DNA of 64,000 nucleotides from positions 177,443-241,442 of the forward strand of contig NZ_FRCD01000006.1 of assembly GCF_900142785.1 (NCBI RefSeq), given 5' to 3'. Within the stretch, counting starts at the first letter, position 1; the number at the start of each line of letters is the position of its first letter. Below the pieces are notes generated by a model. That model had not been told where the DNA came from. It saw only the letters and a list, made by a program, of their open reading frames with translations, and searched no databases. Origin of the DNA: Chryseobacterium carnipullorum. Its GTDB lineage: Bacteria > Bacteroidota > Bacteroidia > Flavobacteriales > Weeksellaceae. Shown one piece after another: positions 25,511-33,912 of the stretch. The position numbers and the translations under genes were made by a program.

Positions 25511-27193
25511 ATGAATCAACTTTTCAGAAGGAAAAACTATTCAGCAACAGATACATCTACTAGTCTTTTAAGGGTTTTAGGTGTTTGGGATATTGTTTTT
25601 TTTGGTATTGCGGCCATTATTGGAGCAGGAAGTTTCAGCAGCTTAGGTGAAGCAGTTTTCAGAGGGGGCCCCGGAGTTATTCTACTTTATTTAATTTGTG
25701 GTTTTGCCTGTGGTTTCACCGCATTATGCTACGCCGAATTTGCCAGTCGAATCCCTACAGCCGGCTCTGCCTATACCTACGCTTATGCCAGTTTCGGGGA
25801 ACTTATTGCCTGGGTCATCGGATGGGCACTGATCATGGAATATTCTTTCGGGAATATTTATGTGGCTTTTTCCTGGTCAGATTATTTCACCAGCTTTTTA
25901 GAGCGTCTGGGCATGCATATTCCGGATTATCTTACCTGTAGCTATACGGAAGCCCGAAAAGCTTTCCAGAATGGTTCCGAGAATAAAGAATTGTTAAGCG
26001 CATGGAGTAATGCACCTCTAATAGGCAATTTAAAGTTCATCGTTGACCTGCCTGCATTGGTGATCAATGGTCTTATCACATGGCTTTGTTATGTAGGGGT
26101 AAAAGAGAGTAAAAACTTCAACAATTCTTTAGTTATTTTAAAACTGGCAGTCATTGTTCTGGTAATTCTTGTAGGCTTTGCTTATATCAATACAGATAAC
26201 TGGACGCCAGTCAATCCAGAAACACATGTCGCCTCATTCATGCCCAACGGTTTTGCCGGAGTTATGAGTGCGGTTTCCGGGGTTTTCTTTGCATACATTG
26301 GTTTTGACGCATTAAGCGTTTTATCCGAAGAAACAAAAGATCCCCAGAGAACACTTCCGAAAGGAATGATCATTTCTCTGGTACTTTGTACGGTCATTTA
26401 TATTGCTTTAACATTGGTTCTGACGGGAATGGTAGACTACAGGAAGTTTGATGGTATCGGAGATCCGCTTTCATTTATATTCGAAAAATCAAATGCCAAT
26501 GTGGCCTGGATGGAACTTGTGGTTTCTTTCGTCGCTATTGTAGCCATTACCACCGTATTGTTGGTATTCCAGATGGGACAGCCGAGAATCTGGTATGCCA
26601 TGAGCCGTGACGGGCTGATGCCTGAAAAATTCAAAACGGTACATCCGAAATATAAAACACCATCATTTGCTACGATCGTTACAGGTATTGCAGTGGGAGT
26701 TCCTATCCTTTTTACAGATAAAACATTCATTCTCGATTTTACAAGTATCGGAACCATCTTTGCTTTCGTACTGGTTTGTGCCGGGGTTTTAATGCTCCCT
26801 GCAAAACAAAAGGTTAAGGGTACGTTTCACCTTCCTTATATTAATGGTAAAATCATATTCCCAATTATTTTTATCGGTGGACTCATCGGTTTCTATATGT
26901 GGCAGCCTGCATTTTTCAATCATCTGACCGATTGGAGCGATCCTAAAGAAGGAGAATTCAGAGCTTCTATTTTGGTTTTTATCCTGATCAATCTGGTACT
27001 GTGTGTCTTTACCTTTATTAAAAATTTCTCTTTAATTCCTCTGATTGGTCTAAGTTCTTGTTTATATCTTCTCACAGGAATGAGCCATGAAAACTGGTTC
27101 TGGTTCGGGCTTTGGTTTGCTTTAGGTCTTATCATCTATTTCTGCTACGGTTACAGAAACAGTAAACTTAGGAAAGAAACAGATTCAAAATAG
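25511..27193 (+). CDS. APC-family amino acid permease
   Basis: 560 residues, about 12-14 hydrophobic segments. It opens with the APC signature (VWDIVFFGIAAIIGAGSFSSLGEA; the GAG helix break that binds the substrate alpha-amino group) and has the cationic-amino-acid-transporter loop FIGFDALSVLSEETKDPQRTLPKGM near the middle. It most resembles the YfnA/CAT subgroup. It would import an amino acid with a proton; specificity is not deducible. A -7-like TACATTTG lies at 25473-25480. A perfect terminator follows. Confidence 0.9.
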   Translation: MNQLFRRKNYSATDTSTSLLRVLGVWDIVFFGIAAIIGAGSFSSLGEAVFRGGPGVILLYLICGFACGFTALCYAEFASRIPTAGSAYTYAYASFGELIAWVIGWALIMEYSFGNIYVAFSWSDYFTSFLERLGMHIPDYLTCSYTEARKAFQNGSENKELLSAWSNAPLIGNLKFIVDLPALVINGLITWLCYVGVKESKNFNNSLVILKLAVIVLVILVGFAYINTDNWTPVNPETHVASFMPNGFAGVMSAVSGVFFAYIGFDALSVLSEETKDPQRTLPKGMIISLVLCTVIYIALTLVLTGMVDYRKFDGIGDPLSFIFEKSNANVAWMELVVSFVAIVAITTVLLVFQMGQPRIWYAMSRDGLMPEKFKTVHPKYKTPSFATIVTGIAVGVPILFTDKTFILDFTSIGTIFAFVLVCAGVLMLPAKQKVKGTFHLPYINGKIIFPIIFIGGLIGFYMWQPAFFNHLTDWSDPKEGEFRASILVFILINLVLCVFTFIKNFSLIPLIGLSSCLYLLTGMSHENWFWFGLWFALGLIIYFCYGYRNSKLRKETDSK

Positions 27194-27218
27194 GAATTAC
27201 ACCATAGACAATATATTA

Positions 27219-27253
27219 AAAGGCAAATTGGCAATCAGCAATTTGCCTTTTTT
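27219..27253 (+). terminator. Permease gene terminator
   Basis: A perfect 12-bp stem AAAGGCAAATTG / CAATTTGCCTTT with an 8-base loop and a trailing T run. Confidence 0.85.
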
Positions 27254-27334
27254 CTTTTCAGCTTTTAAACTTCCCATCAAAAAATCGGCAGAATTATTGC
27301 ATAGATTTCAATGGATATTATAAACTAATCAGCC

Positions 27335-27691
27335 ATGTCAGAAAGAATAAAAACGTACCCGGAATTTTATCAGTTCTATCTTACCGAACATAGTAAAACA
27401 GGAACAAGGATCTTTCATTTCATCGGAACACTTCTTGTATTTCTCGTGATCTGGTATGTAATCAGTTCAGGAAAGGAAAGGTTCCTGTGGTACATCCCCA
27501 TCTTCGGATATGGCTTTGCCTGGTTCAGTCATGCCGTTATTGAAAAAAACAAGCCTGCTACTTTTAAGTATCCTCTGTGGTCGCTGATATCAGATTTCAG
27601 ATTATTTTTTGAACTGTTGATTGGTAAACAAAAATTCAGAGGGATTGCTCCGGACCCAAAGGAAACTGAGAATCCTGAAGCTTCCAATTAA
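27335..27691 (+). CDS. DUF962/Mpo1-like membrane protein
   Basis: 118 residues. FYQFYLTEHSKTGTRIFHFIGT near the N-terminus (with the YLxxH and HxxGT motifs of the Mpo1-like family), two central hydrophobic segments, FAWFSHAVIEKNKPATFKYPLWSLISDF and a soluble tail. Yeast Mpo1 is an iron-dependent dioxygenase of 2-hydroxy fatty acids; conserved His residues at FHFIGT, SHAVIEKN and EH fit its metal site. The bacterial role, possibly sphingolipid or hydroxy-fatty-acid breakdown, is inference, though Sphingobacteria/Flavobacteriia do make such lipids. Confidence 0.85.
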   Translation: MSERIKTYPEFYQFYLTEHSKTGTRIFHFIGTLLVFLVIWYVISSGKERFLWYIPIFGYGFAWFSHAVIEKNKPATFKYPLWSLISDFRLFFELLIGKQKFRGIAPDPKETENPEASN

Positions 27692-28040
27692 TCTATTATT
27701 CTTACATCATAAAAGGTGAATTAGGTTTTTGATTGAATAGTTACCATTTAAAAATATACTTAAAGTAAAAGATTTTTACAGATAAGTTTCTGAGGTGTGT
27801 CAGGAAAAAGATGACCAATTGAAAATTTGGTTCCAAATATTTTTCGTAAAAAAACAAATATCTTGAATTTTGCGATTTTCATTTTGAACCAGATTATTCT
27901 TCGTATCATTTGGCATTGATGCTCTTTCGTTAAATTTTTACATGAGGTTAAATTAAATCATTAAAAACTAAAAAATAAGAGAAAAACGACATGAAAAACT
28001 TCGGCACAGTAATTGCGAACTAAGCTTTAAAATAAAGTTT
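27692..28040. other. Intergenic region, nothing clear
   Basis: 349 bases, very AT-rich, without a coding frame, RNA fold or strong promoter that I can identify. Confidence 0.4.
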
Positions 28041-28388
28041 ATGAAAATTATAGCAACCATTCTAAAAGGAGTTGTTCCCGCAGCAGCATTATTCGCAATG
28101 ACCCAATGTACTACTATGGCCAACACTGCCGGAGCTGACGAAAAAACGTTCATCGTAGGACCTGAAACTGCAGATTGTACCGGAGTAGCCCCGATGAAAT
28201 GTTTGCAGGTAAAAGAAAAACCTTCAGAAAGCTGGACCAATTTCTATACAAACATTGAGGGATTTACCTATGAGCCGGGATATGAATATGTTTTGAAAGT
28301 AAAAACAGAAAAGATCGCCAATCCGCCAGCTGACGGATCTTCTATAAAATATACACTGATTAAAGAGGTTTCTAAAACCAAAAAATAA
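28041..28388 (+). CDS. DUF4377 lipoprotein
   Basis: 115 residues with a signal peptide and lipobox (ALFAMTQC), so lipid-anchored. The mature part holds the DUF4377 core: a VGPETADCTGVAPMKCLQVK start with two Cys, then WTNFYTNIEGFTYEPGYEY and a VKTEK--NPPADGSSIKYTLI end. The fold is related to heat-shock HslJ/META-like domains. Function is unknown. A strong terminator follows directly. Confidence 0.8.
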   Translation: MKIIATILKGVVPAAALFAMTQCTTMANTAGADEKTFIVGPETADCTGVAPMKCLQVKEKPSESWTNFYTNIEGFTYEPGYEYVLKVKTEKIANPPADGSSIKYTLIKEVSKTKK

Positions 28389-28395
28389 TATGAAG

Positions 28396-28427
28396 AACTC
28401 CCGGAAATTTCCCGGGAGTTTTTTTAT
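28396..28427 (+). terminator. DUF4377 gene terminator
   Basis: The stem AACTCCCGG / CCGGGAGTT with a short loop is followed by seven T residues. Confidence 0.85.
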
Positions 28428-28565
28428 GTTCAATTCCCACAGATTATGGCATTCTTATGTCAGATCGATGATCACTTACTTCCTCTTTCTGTCTTGATTA
28501 TTATCTTTATAGTTATCGACTTGTCCTAAATTTATTTAATGCAATATTGTTTCATAAATAAAGAT

Positions 28566-28604
28566 TATATTTGTTACTGCAACAATATGGCATTAATCAT
28601 ATTG
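28566..28604 (+). promoter_or_regulatory. Promoter and palindromic operator of the Fur-family gene
   Basis: The -7 element TATATTTG (28566-28573) is followed by a perfect inverted repeat CAATATG-N8-CATATTG (28583-28604) covering the predicted start of transcription. Wider arms ATGCAATATTGTT (from 28539) and AACAATATGGCAT (from 28582) also mirror each other with one mismatch. The layout suggests autorepression. Confidence 0.6.
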
Positions 28605-28619
28605 AAATTTACAGAAAAT

Positions 28620-29000
28620 ATGAAACAGTCGAGAAACACAGCAGCAAGAACGGAAATAACAAGGCTTATCCATGAATCCGGAGTAGCTTTGTCTCATGCA
28701 GAATTGCAGGTTTTATTGGATGGACTCTGCGACCGTGTAACGACTTACAGAGTATTGGACAGATTAATGGATGAGGGCATCATCCATAAAGTAGTAGATA
28801 TTGACGGTACCATAAAGTACGCGGAATGTCATACCTGTACCACAGAAATTCATCATCATGACCATCTTCACTTTAGTTGTGAGCAGTGTAAGACTGTGAC
28901 TTGTGTAGAAGATGTTGAACCCAAAATCAAATTACCTGTAACTTATAAAGTTCATAAAATCAATCTTACGGTATCCGGAATCTGTCCGAATTGTCAATAA
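28620..29000 (+). CDS. Fur-family metal-dependent repressor
   Basis: 126 residues from the ATG at 28620 (MKQSRNTAARTEI); the upstream ATG at 28539 precedes the promoter, so it is unlikely to be used. N-terminal winged helix (LSHAELQVLLDGLCDRVTTYRVLDRLMDEG, 24-53). C-terminal metal domain with HHHDHLHFSCEQCKTV (Cys87, Cys90) and CPNCQ (Cys122, Cys125), the structural-Zn quartet. The short N-terminus and missing usual HxxH spacing leave it open whether it is Fur, Zur or PerR; Zur is possible. A palindrome over its own start suggests self-control. Confidence 0.85.
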   Translation: MKQSRNTAARTEITRLIHESGVALSHAELQVLLDGLCDRVTTYRVLDRLMDEGIIHKVVDIDGTIKYAECHTCTTEIHHHDHLHFSCEQCKTVTCVEDVEPKIKLPVTYKVHKINLTVSGICPNCQ

Positions 29001-29080
29001 CAATGGAATATTATGTTTCTTAGTGCCTTGAAATAAGTAAGCTCCTTTTTGTTCTTAAACACGAATTGCACAAATATTTT

Positions 29081-29132
29081 CACAAAAGACACGAATATCC
29101 CTGAAGCAGTAGTGACATTCGTGTCTTTTGTG
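29081..29132. repeat. Palindromic intergenic repeat (CACAAAAGACACGAAT)
   Basis: A perfect 16-bp inverted repeat CACAAAAGACACGAAT / ATTCGTGTCTTTTGTG with a 20-base loop. Directly before it is a looser unit ACACGAATTGCACAAATATTTT, and a related unit (ACGGATGACCCAAATGTTTTCACAAATGGCACAA-like) lies at 44475-44510. This looks like a dispersed intergenic family and may also end transcripts. Confidence 0.65.
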
Positions 29133-29163
29133 GTAATTGTGGCTAAAATAAATGCTGACAAAA

Positions 29164-30522
29164 TTAAACTGTCATTCCAATATCAATTCCTTTAATTTTT
29201 CTGTAAAGATCGGTGGCAAAATTATCGGTCATTCCTGATACAAAATCAATTACGCCAAGCACTTTCTGGTAGTCGGTTCCTTCTTCATAAACAAATTGTT
29301 TCGGAAGCAGTTTCAGGGCTTTTATATCATATGATTTTCTCTCGTGTCCCGGTTTCAGGATCGAAGGAATGAAATGATCGAGAAGTTCATACATTACATT
29401 ATATCCTGCATTTTCGATTTCTACAACGGCTTTATGGTTGTAGATTTTTTCAATGGAGAATGCTTCAATGTCCTGAAGAGCGCGATTTTCGGATTTATAG
29501 ATATCAAGCAGTCCATTATCAAGATTTCCCTGAAGAATGGTTTCAAAATTATTCTTGTAAATTTCAAGCGATTTATTGATCAGGGCATTGATCGCTTTTG
29601 CTCTCAGATATGATATTTTCTCATTTTCATTGGAAATGGAAGACAGCTTATTTTTCACCTTGTCCATATCACTGCTTTCAGACTTGATCAGTTCAAAAAA
29701 CAGGTTTTCACAGTCTGAAGTGGATACAATTCCCAATCGGTGGGCATCTTCCATATCAATAATATTATAACAGATATCATCCGCAGCTTCTACCAGCCAA
29801 ACGAAAGGATGTCTTTTGAATATATACGGTTCTTCGTTTTCTATAATTAAATTCGTTGCTTTGGCAATTTCAAGGAAGATCTCTTTCTCATTCTGGAAAA
29901 AACCGAATTTTTTCCTGTGAATAATTCCTTTCTTCTTGGCAACAGCTTCGCATGGATATTTTGCAATACTGGCAAGCGTGGAAAAAGTCAGCTGAATTCC
30001 ACCTTCATCTTTTCCCTGCTGGCGCTGAGCCAGAACCCTTATCGCATTGGCATTTCCTTCAAAATTGACCAGATCTGCCCATTCTTTCTCATTGAACTTT
30101 TGCTTCAGGTCTTTTTCATTTCGTTCAAAGTAGCTCGCAATCGCATCTTCCCCTGAATGTCCGAAGGCAGGATTACCTACATCATGACATAAGCAAGCGG
30201 CAGCAATCACGTTTCCTAAATTATGAAGATAGAAGTTTTTTGAATCTTCTGTAAGGTCATTTTTATAGGTATCAAAGATAAATTCACCAATAATACTTCC
30301 CAAACTTCGGCCTACTGACGAAACTTCCAGCGAGTGTGTCAGCCTGTTGTGTACAAAAACACTTCCGGGAAGAGGAAAAACCTGAGTTTTATTCTGTAGT
30401 CTTCTGAACGCTGAAGAAAAGATAATTCTGTCGAAATCTCTCTGAAAATCAGTTCTTGAAGCTTTAGTATGCGGATTGTTCCCTGTACGCTGATTCGTGT
30501 AAATCTGGTTTAAATTCATCAT
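29164..30522 (-). CDS. dgt: dGTPase-like dNTP triphosphohydrolase
   Basis: 452 residues. The N-terminus DFQRDFDRIIFSSAFRRLQNKTQV and the HD-domain metal ligands are clear: NRLTHSLEVSSVGR, then CLCHDVGNPAFGHSGEDAI, then VEAADDICYNIIDMEDA, and a C-terminal half typical of the bacterial dGTPase family. It splits dNTPs to nucleoside and triphosphate, balancing pools or limiting phage. Specificity beyond dGTP is not fixed by sequence. Single gene, divergent from the glycosylase. Confidence 0.9.
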   Translation of the reverse strand: MMNLNQIYTNQRTGNNPHTKASRTDFQRDFDRIIFSSAFRRLQNKTQVFPLPGSVFVHNRLTHSLEVSSVGRSLGSIIGEFIFDTYKNDLTEDSKNFYLHNLGNVIAAACLCHDVGNPAFGHSGEDAIASYFERNEKDLKQKFNEKEWADLVNFEGNANAIRVLAQRQQGKDEGGIQLTFSTLASIAKYPCEAVAKKKGIIHRKKFGFFQNEKEIFLEIAKATNLIIENEEPYIFKRHPFVWLVEAADDICYNIIDMEDAHRLGIVSTSDCENLFFELIKSESSDMDKVKNKLSSISNENEKISYLRAKAINALINKSLEIYKNNFETILQGNLDNGLLDIYKSENRALQDIEAFSIEKIYNHKAVVEIENAGYNVMYELLDHFIPSILKPGHERKSYDIKALKLLPKQFVYEEGTDYQKVLGVIDFVSGMTDNFATDLYRKIKGIDIGMTV

Positions 30523-30589
30523 TTTTCAAAATTACTCCAAATTTTATTTTTACGGAATAGTATTTGAACTTTTATTGAAAAGCAACACC

Positions 30590-31324
30590 ATGCCTGAAGG
30601 ACCATCCATACTTTTAATGAAGGAAGATCTGCTGCCTTTTGTCGGAAAAACCGTAACAGAAGCCGGAGGTAATGCTCCATTCGATAAGGAACCACTGATT
30701 GGCCAAACCCTTCATGAGATCCGTACTTTCGGAAAACAGACCTATCTTGTTTTTGATAAGTTAGCGATCCGTATTCATTTATTGATGTTCGGATCTTATG
30801 GTATTGACGAACAGACGAAGCCTGACAAAAGCTTACGTTTATCGCTTTTTTTCAAAAAAGGAAGCCTGTACTTTTATACCTGTTCTGTAAAGTCTGTAGA
30901 TCTGGAATTTCTACATACTATAGATTGGGAAGCGGACATTATGAGTGATCTCTGGAATCCAAAAAAAGCAGAAACGAAACTGAAATCCAAACCTGAGATG
31001 ATGGTTTGTGATGCGTTGATGAATCAGGATATTTTTTCGGGTGTAGGAAATATTATTAAAAATGAAGTGCTGTTTAGAATTGGAGTACAGCCTGAAAGTT
31101 TAGTAGGAAATCTACCTGCAAAAAAACTAAAGGAACTGATTGCTGAGTCCAGAAATTACAGTTTTGACTTTTTGGAGTGGAAACGTGAATTTATTTTAAA
31201 GAAAAAATGGCTCGTTCATACCAAAACAGTTTGTCCGAAATGTGGTGAAAAACTGGTCAAAAAGCAAACGGGACTCGGAAAAAGAAGAAGTTTTTATTGT
31301 GAAAAAGACCAGAAGCTTTATTAA
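30590..31324 (+). CDS. Fpg/Nei-family DNA glycosylase
   Basis: 244 residues from the ATG at 30590, so that the protein begins MPEGPS with the catalytic Pro2 and Glu3 used for base excision and lyase chemistry. The longer frame uses TTG. Seen: the GKQTYLVF strand with a catalytic-type Lys, the H2TH region DALMNQDIFSGVGNIIKNEVLFR (Asn and Gly conserved), and a C-terminal zinc finger CPKCGEKLVKKQTGLGKRRSFYCEKDQKLY with three Cys, the fourth being Asp or His-like. It removes oxidised bases. Closer to endonuclease VIII-like forms than to MutM. Confidence 0.85.
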   Translation: MPEGPSILLMKEDLLPFVGKTVTEAGGNAPFDKEPLIGQTLHEIRTFGKQTYLVFDKLAIRIHLLMFGSYGIDEQTKPDKSLRLSLFFKKGSLYFYTCSVKSVDLEFLHTIDWEADIMSDLWNPKKAETKLKSKPEMMVCDALMNQDIFSGVGNIIKNEVLFRIGVQPESLVGNLPAKKLKELIAESRNYSFDFLEWKREFILKKKWLVHTKTVCPKCGEKLVKKQTGLGKRRSFYCEKDQKLY

Positions 31325-31369
31325 GATAAATATTTGAATTTAAATCAATATTAAAATTCGCGAAATGCT

Positions 31370-31377
31370 TAAATTTG
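31370..31377 (+). promoter_or_regulatory. -7 element for the methyltransferase gene
   Basis: TAAATTTG lies 19 bases before the ATG, implying a leader of only about ten bases. Confidence 0.45.
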
Positions 31378-31395
31378 GTTTAAATACTATAAAAA

Positions 31396-32019
31396 ATGAG
31401 CGATACCTGGCTGGACCGATGGAATGAAAGATACAGCAGCGATGAATTTGCCTACGGCATAGATCCCAACAATTATTTAAAAGAACATATTGAAAAGCTC
31501 AATCCCGGAACGATTCTCTTTCCTGCAGAAGGAGAAGGGAGAAATGCTGTTTTTGCTGCAAAGCTTGGTTGGAAAGTGTCTGCTTTTGACATCAGTGAAG
31601 AGGGAAAAAACAAGGCTCTACAACTAGCGAAAAATAATGAAGTAAAAATTAACTATCAGGTAGGTGAACTGGAAACCCTGGATTTCCATACGGAACAGTT
31701 TGATGTGATTGCGCTTATTTACGCTCATTTTCCTGCGGACATGAAATCATTCCTGCATAAAGTTCTGGACCAATACCTGCGCAAAGGAGGTTTGATTATT
31801 TTTGAAGCTTTCAGTAAAAGTCACCTTGAATATGTGACAAAAAACGAGAAGGTAGGCGGACCGAAAGATATCGGATCCTTATTTTCAATTGATGAGATTA
31901 AAGCAGACTTCCCGAATTATGAGGTTATAGAACTGGAAGAAAAAGAAATTGAACTTCGCGAAGGTCTCTTTCATAATGGAACCGGATCTGTCATAAGATT
32001 TACGGGACGAAAAGGATAA
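31396..32019 (+). CDS. Class I SAM-dependent methyltransferase
   Basis: 207 residues: opening [21 protein letters not shown], motif [21 protein letters not shown] (the SAM-binding glycine-rich loop), the acidic FDISEEG motif II and [11 protein letters not shown]. It resembles the TehB/thiopurine-methyltransferase style proteins. The methyl acceptor is unknown. Single gene. Confidence 0.8.
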   Translation: MSDTWLDRWNERYSSDEFAYGIDPNNYLKEHIEKLNPGTILFPAEGEGRNAVFAAKLGWKVSAFDISEEGKNKALQLAKNNEVKINYQVGELETLDFHTEQFDVIALIYAHFPADMKSFLHKVLDQYLRKGGLIIFEAFSKSHLEYVTKNEKVGGPKDIGSLFSIDEIKADFPNYEVIELEEKEIELREGLFHNGTGSVIRFTGRKG

Positions 32020-32062
32020 AAGAAGGGCGGAATTATTAATAATTTAAGAACCTGGATTTAAT

Positions 32063-32364
32063 GATCCGCCTGAATATCTAACGAAAAAAGCAGTTTTTTA
32101 TACGTCTCCCAAAAAATGACAGATGAAAACCGAAGACACGGATGACAGCGGTACCACGCGCCCGGGTTTTTAATAAACAAGAATCTTTTAAAGACTATAT
32201 TTTTGAAGCGAGCTACAACTTCAGAAATTGAGATCAATTGCCTTTTAAAGGGAAAAACTAAAAAAAAGTCATTAATCAAGGGTCAACAAGATGATCATAC
32301 AGATCTTTACCATTGGGATAAACCTATCTCTACTGAATATAAAGAAGTCCTTTTTTTATTTTAA
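32063..32364 (+). pseudogene. Possible decayed coding remnant
   Basis: Three linked pieces look coding: DPPEYLTKKAVFYTSPKK (frame ending at about 32119), then MTDENRRHG in another frame, a TGA (32143-32145), then 72 codons QRYHAPGFLINKNLLKT...ISTEYKEVLFLF to the TAA at 32362. There is no start codon for the last part. I do not recognise the protein; a frameshift plus a nonsense mutation would explain the pattern. Low confidence. Confidence 0.3.
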
Positions 32365-32390
32365 ATTTTTCAATCATTAAATAAAAACGC

Positions 32391-32726
32391 TTAATGTGTC
32401 CCCATCTTTGAAAACACATTAATCACGATCACTCCTATCACGATCAGTACAATTCCTATGATTGCCGGCAGATCCGGAACCTGCTTAAAAGCAATAACTC
32501 CAATAAGGGTTATAAAAACAATTCCAACACCGGACCATATCGCATACGTTATTCCTACAGGGATCTGTCGCAGCGTAATGCTTAAAAAGTAAAATGCGGC
32601 AGCATAACCTACGACAGTTACTAAGGAAGGCCAAAGTTTTGAAAATTCTTCAGATTTTTTCAGAAAAGTTGTTGCGATGATCTCAAATATGATCGCTAAA
32701 GCAAGAAAGATATAGCTGCGTCCCAT
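32391..32726 (-). CDS. SMR-family multidrug/quaternary-ammonium exporter
   Basis: 111 residues, four hydrophobic helices, the normal SMR size. The first helix carries the essential membrane Glu (IIFEIIATTFLKKSEEF), the third has ITYAIWSGVGIVF, and the last IIGIVLIVIGVIVINVF. Such proteins work as dual-topology dimers, exchanging drug cations for protons, or as guanidinium (Gdx) exporters; I cannot separate the two here. A -7 element TATTTTTG (32745-32752, minus strand) lies just upstream. Confidence 0.9.
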   Translation of the reverse strand: MGRSYIFLALAIIFEIIATTFLKKSEEFSKLWPSLVTVVGYAAAFYFLSITLRQIPVGITYAIWSGVGIVFITLIGVIAFKQVPDLPAIIGIVLIVIGVIVINVFSKMGTH

Positions 32727-32752
32727 AAAGGTCTGTTTTTTTTACAAAAATA

Positions 32753-33382
32753 GGTAAAATGGCTTCCTTTCATGATAAAAAAAACTGATAAAATCACGAT
32801 GAGATTACCTTATATTGTTTACAAAATAAACTTCATAATAGTTTATATCTCAATCCTTTCCTGAACGATCACCACATAAAATCTAAACCATTAAAATATT
32901 AAAATAAATCCATACTTAGTGATAATTAATTAAGCATCCGGTTTTAAATTACTGAAATGAATTAAATTACACTGGCTTAAAAAAGTCTGACAGTAGCCGT
33001 TTGAAACCTGTCATTATTTCATACATAAGTGACAAAATTATCAATTTTATGACATTTAATTTTGTCACACTTCAAAAAGATGAGAATAAAATCGGATCTC
33101 AAATAATAAGTTTTATTAACATAATATTACTTTCACTTTCCAAAATCTGACATTTAAAACCAACGCTAAAAGTGATTAGTATGCATCGCATTTCTTATTT
33201 TTTGTTTTATCAAGTCCAATATAGAAGTGCTCAAACCTTTGCCGATTTTTTATTTTTTTTCAGATAAGACAATAAAGATATTAATAAATTCATAAAAACA
33301 TATTAATTTTTTGTAAACAAACACTTAACAATAATTAAACTTTTAACCACATAACACACTGATATACATCATGATTATTTGC
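32753..33382. other. Long AT-rich gene-free stretch
   Basis: No coding frame is supported. The only structures I find are the inverted repeat at 33029-33068 and a promoter at its right edge. Its length and base composition resemble an untranslated or regulatory region or old insertion. Confidence 0.45.
33029..33068. repeat. Inverted repeat GTGACAAAATT
   Basis: Perfect 11-bp arms GTGACAAAATT / AATTTTGTCAC, 18 bases apart, without a T run. TGACA words also occur in the loop and nearby, so a protein-binding site is more likely than a terminator. Confidence 0.5.
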
Positions 33383-33413
33383 TTTGGCACGTGATTTGAA
33401 AGTTGTAATATTG
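33383..33413 (+). promoter_or_regulatory. Promoter of the 27-aa gene
   Basis: TTTG (33383-33386), exactly 19 bases, then TAATATTG (33406-33413): consensus spacing with one mismatch in the -7. Confidence 0.7.
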
Positions 33414-33461
33414 CAATTAGAAAATTGATAAAATAATCACAAATAACTAAATAAAACAAAA

Positions 33462-33545
33462 ATGGTAACTTACATCGGAATCGCAACATGTGTAGTAGTA
33501 TTCGCTTCTTACTTTATGACAGTAAAAAGAGAACAAAGAAACTAA
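33462..33545 (+). CDS. 27-residue membrane microprotein
   Basis: ATG at 33462 encodes MVTYIGIATCVVVFASYFMTVKREQRN. One hydrophobic helix fills residues 4-20 and a basic tail follows, so a single-pass inner-membrane microprotein with its C-terminus in the cytosol is likely. A consensus promoter lies about 50 bases upstream with A-rich sequence before the ATG, and a small hairpin follows the stop. Too short for routine gene callers. I do not recognise the family. Confidence 0.55.
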   Translation: MVTYIGIATCVVVFASYFMTVKREQRN

Positions 33546-33576
33546 GTTCTATATAAAGCTCATCAGCCTATAGAAC
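33546..33576. repeat. Hairpin after the microprotein gene
   Basis: Perfect 8-bp arms GTTCTATA / TATAGAAC, 15 bases apart, starting directly after the stop codon. There is no T tract, so it may stabilise the message end and not terminate. Confidence 0.4.
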
Positions 33577-33626
33577 ATCTGTATTCATTGTATTGTTTAT
33601 GTTTTTGATCTGAAGGGTCGGATCCT

Positions 33627-33654
33627 GCACTTTTACTCAACGGAGTAAAAGTGC
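33627..33654. repeat. Perfect 12-bp hairpin
   Basis: GCACTTTTACTC-AACG-GAGTAAAAGTGC, a perfect tetraloop hairpin downstream of the microprotein. It is followed by CCCAAAA on the plus strand, so it is not a classical terminator in that direction. Confidence 0.55.
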
Positions 33655-33711
33655 CCAAAAACATAATCCAAAAATTAAATTTCATAGCAAATTTTATATA
33701 TCCAAATAGTC

Positions 33712-33736
33712 AAGCTGAGCTTTTGCTCGGCTTTTC
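33712..33736 (+). terminator. Terminator before the AAA+ gene
   Basis: The stem AAGCTGAGC / GCTCGGCTT (one mismatch) with a TTTT loop is followed by TTCTTG. It closes the microprotein transcription unit. Confidence 0.6.
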
Positions 33737-33875
33737 TTGTTCAATACGTGGAAACGCTGCCCTAGAATGTGATAAAGTATATTCTTTTACCTATTTCTTT
33801 CTCACTTCTTTCATTTCTATCCTGGCCTACTCTATTATTCCATTTCAGGTCCCCACCTGTCATTCAATAAAGCCT

Positions 33876-33883
33876 TATCTTTG
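33876..33883 (+). promoter_or_regulatory. -7 element for the AAA+ gene
   Basis: TATCTTTG matches the -7 consensus. It supports translation starting at the ATG at 33913 and not at the upstream GTG at 33883. Confidence 0.4.
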
Positions 33884-33912
33884 TGGTGATAAGAATCTTT
33901 TTAGTTTTTACT

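Noticed and set aside
28539..28620. Upstream ATG of the Fur-family frame as true start
   Set aside because: It precedes the promoter and palindrome, so the added residues would not be on the transcript; the start at 28620 fits the family better.
32141..32170. GCGGTACCACGCG resembling a T-box core
   Set aside because: The motif is on the wrong strand and incomplete, no leader structure or aminoacyl-tRNA gene follows, and T-boxes are not expected in Bacteroidota.
32058..32279. 73-codon minus-strand frame
   Set aside because: No coding character; it lies opposite the more coding-like plus-strand remnant.
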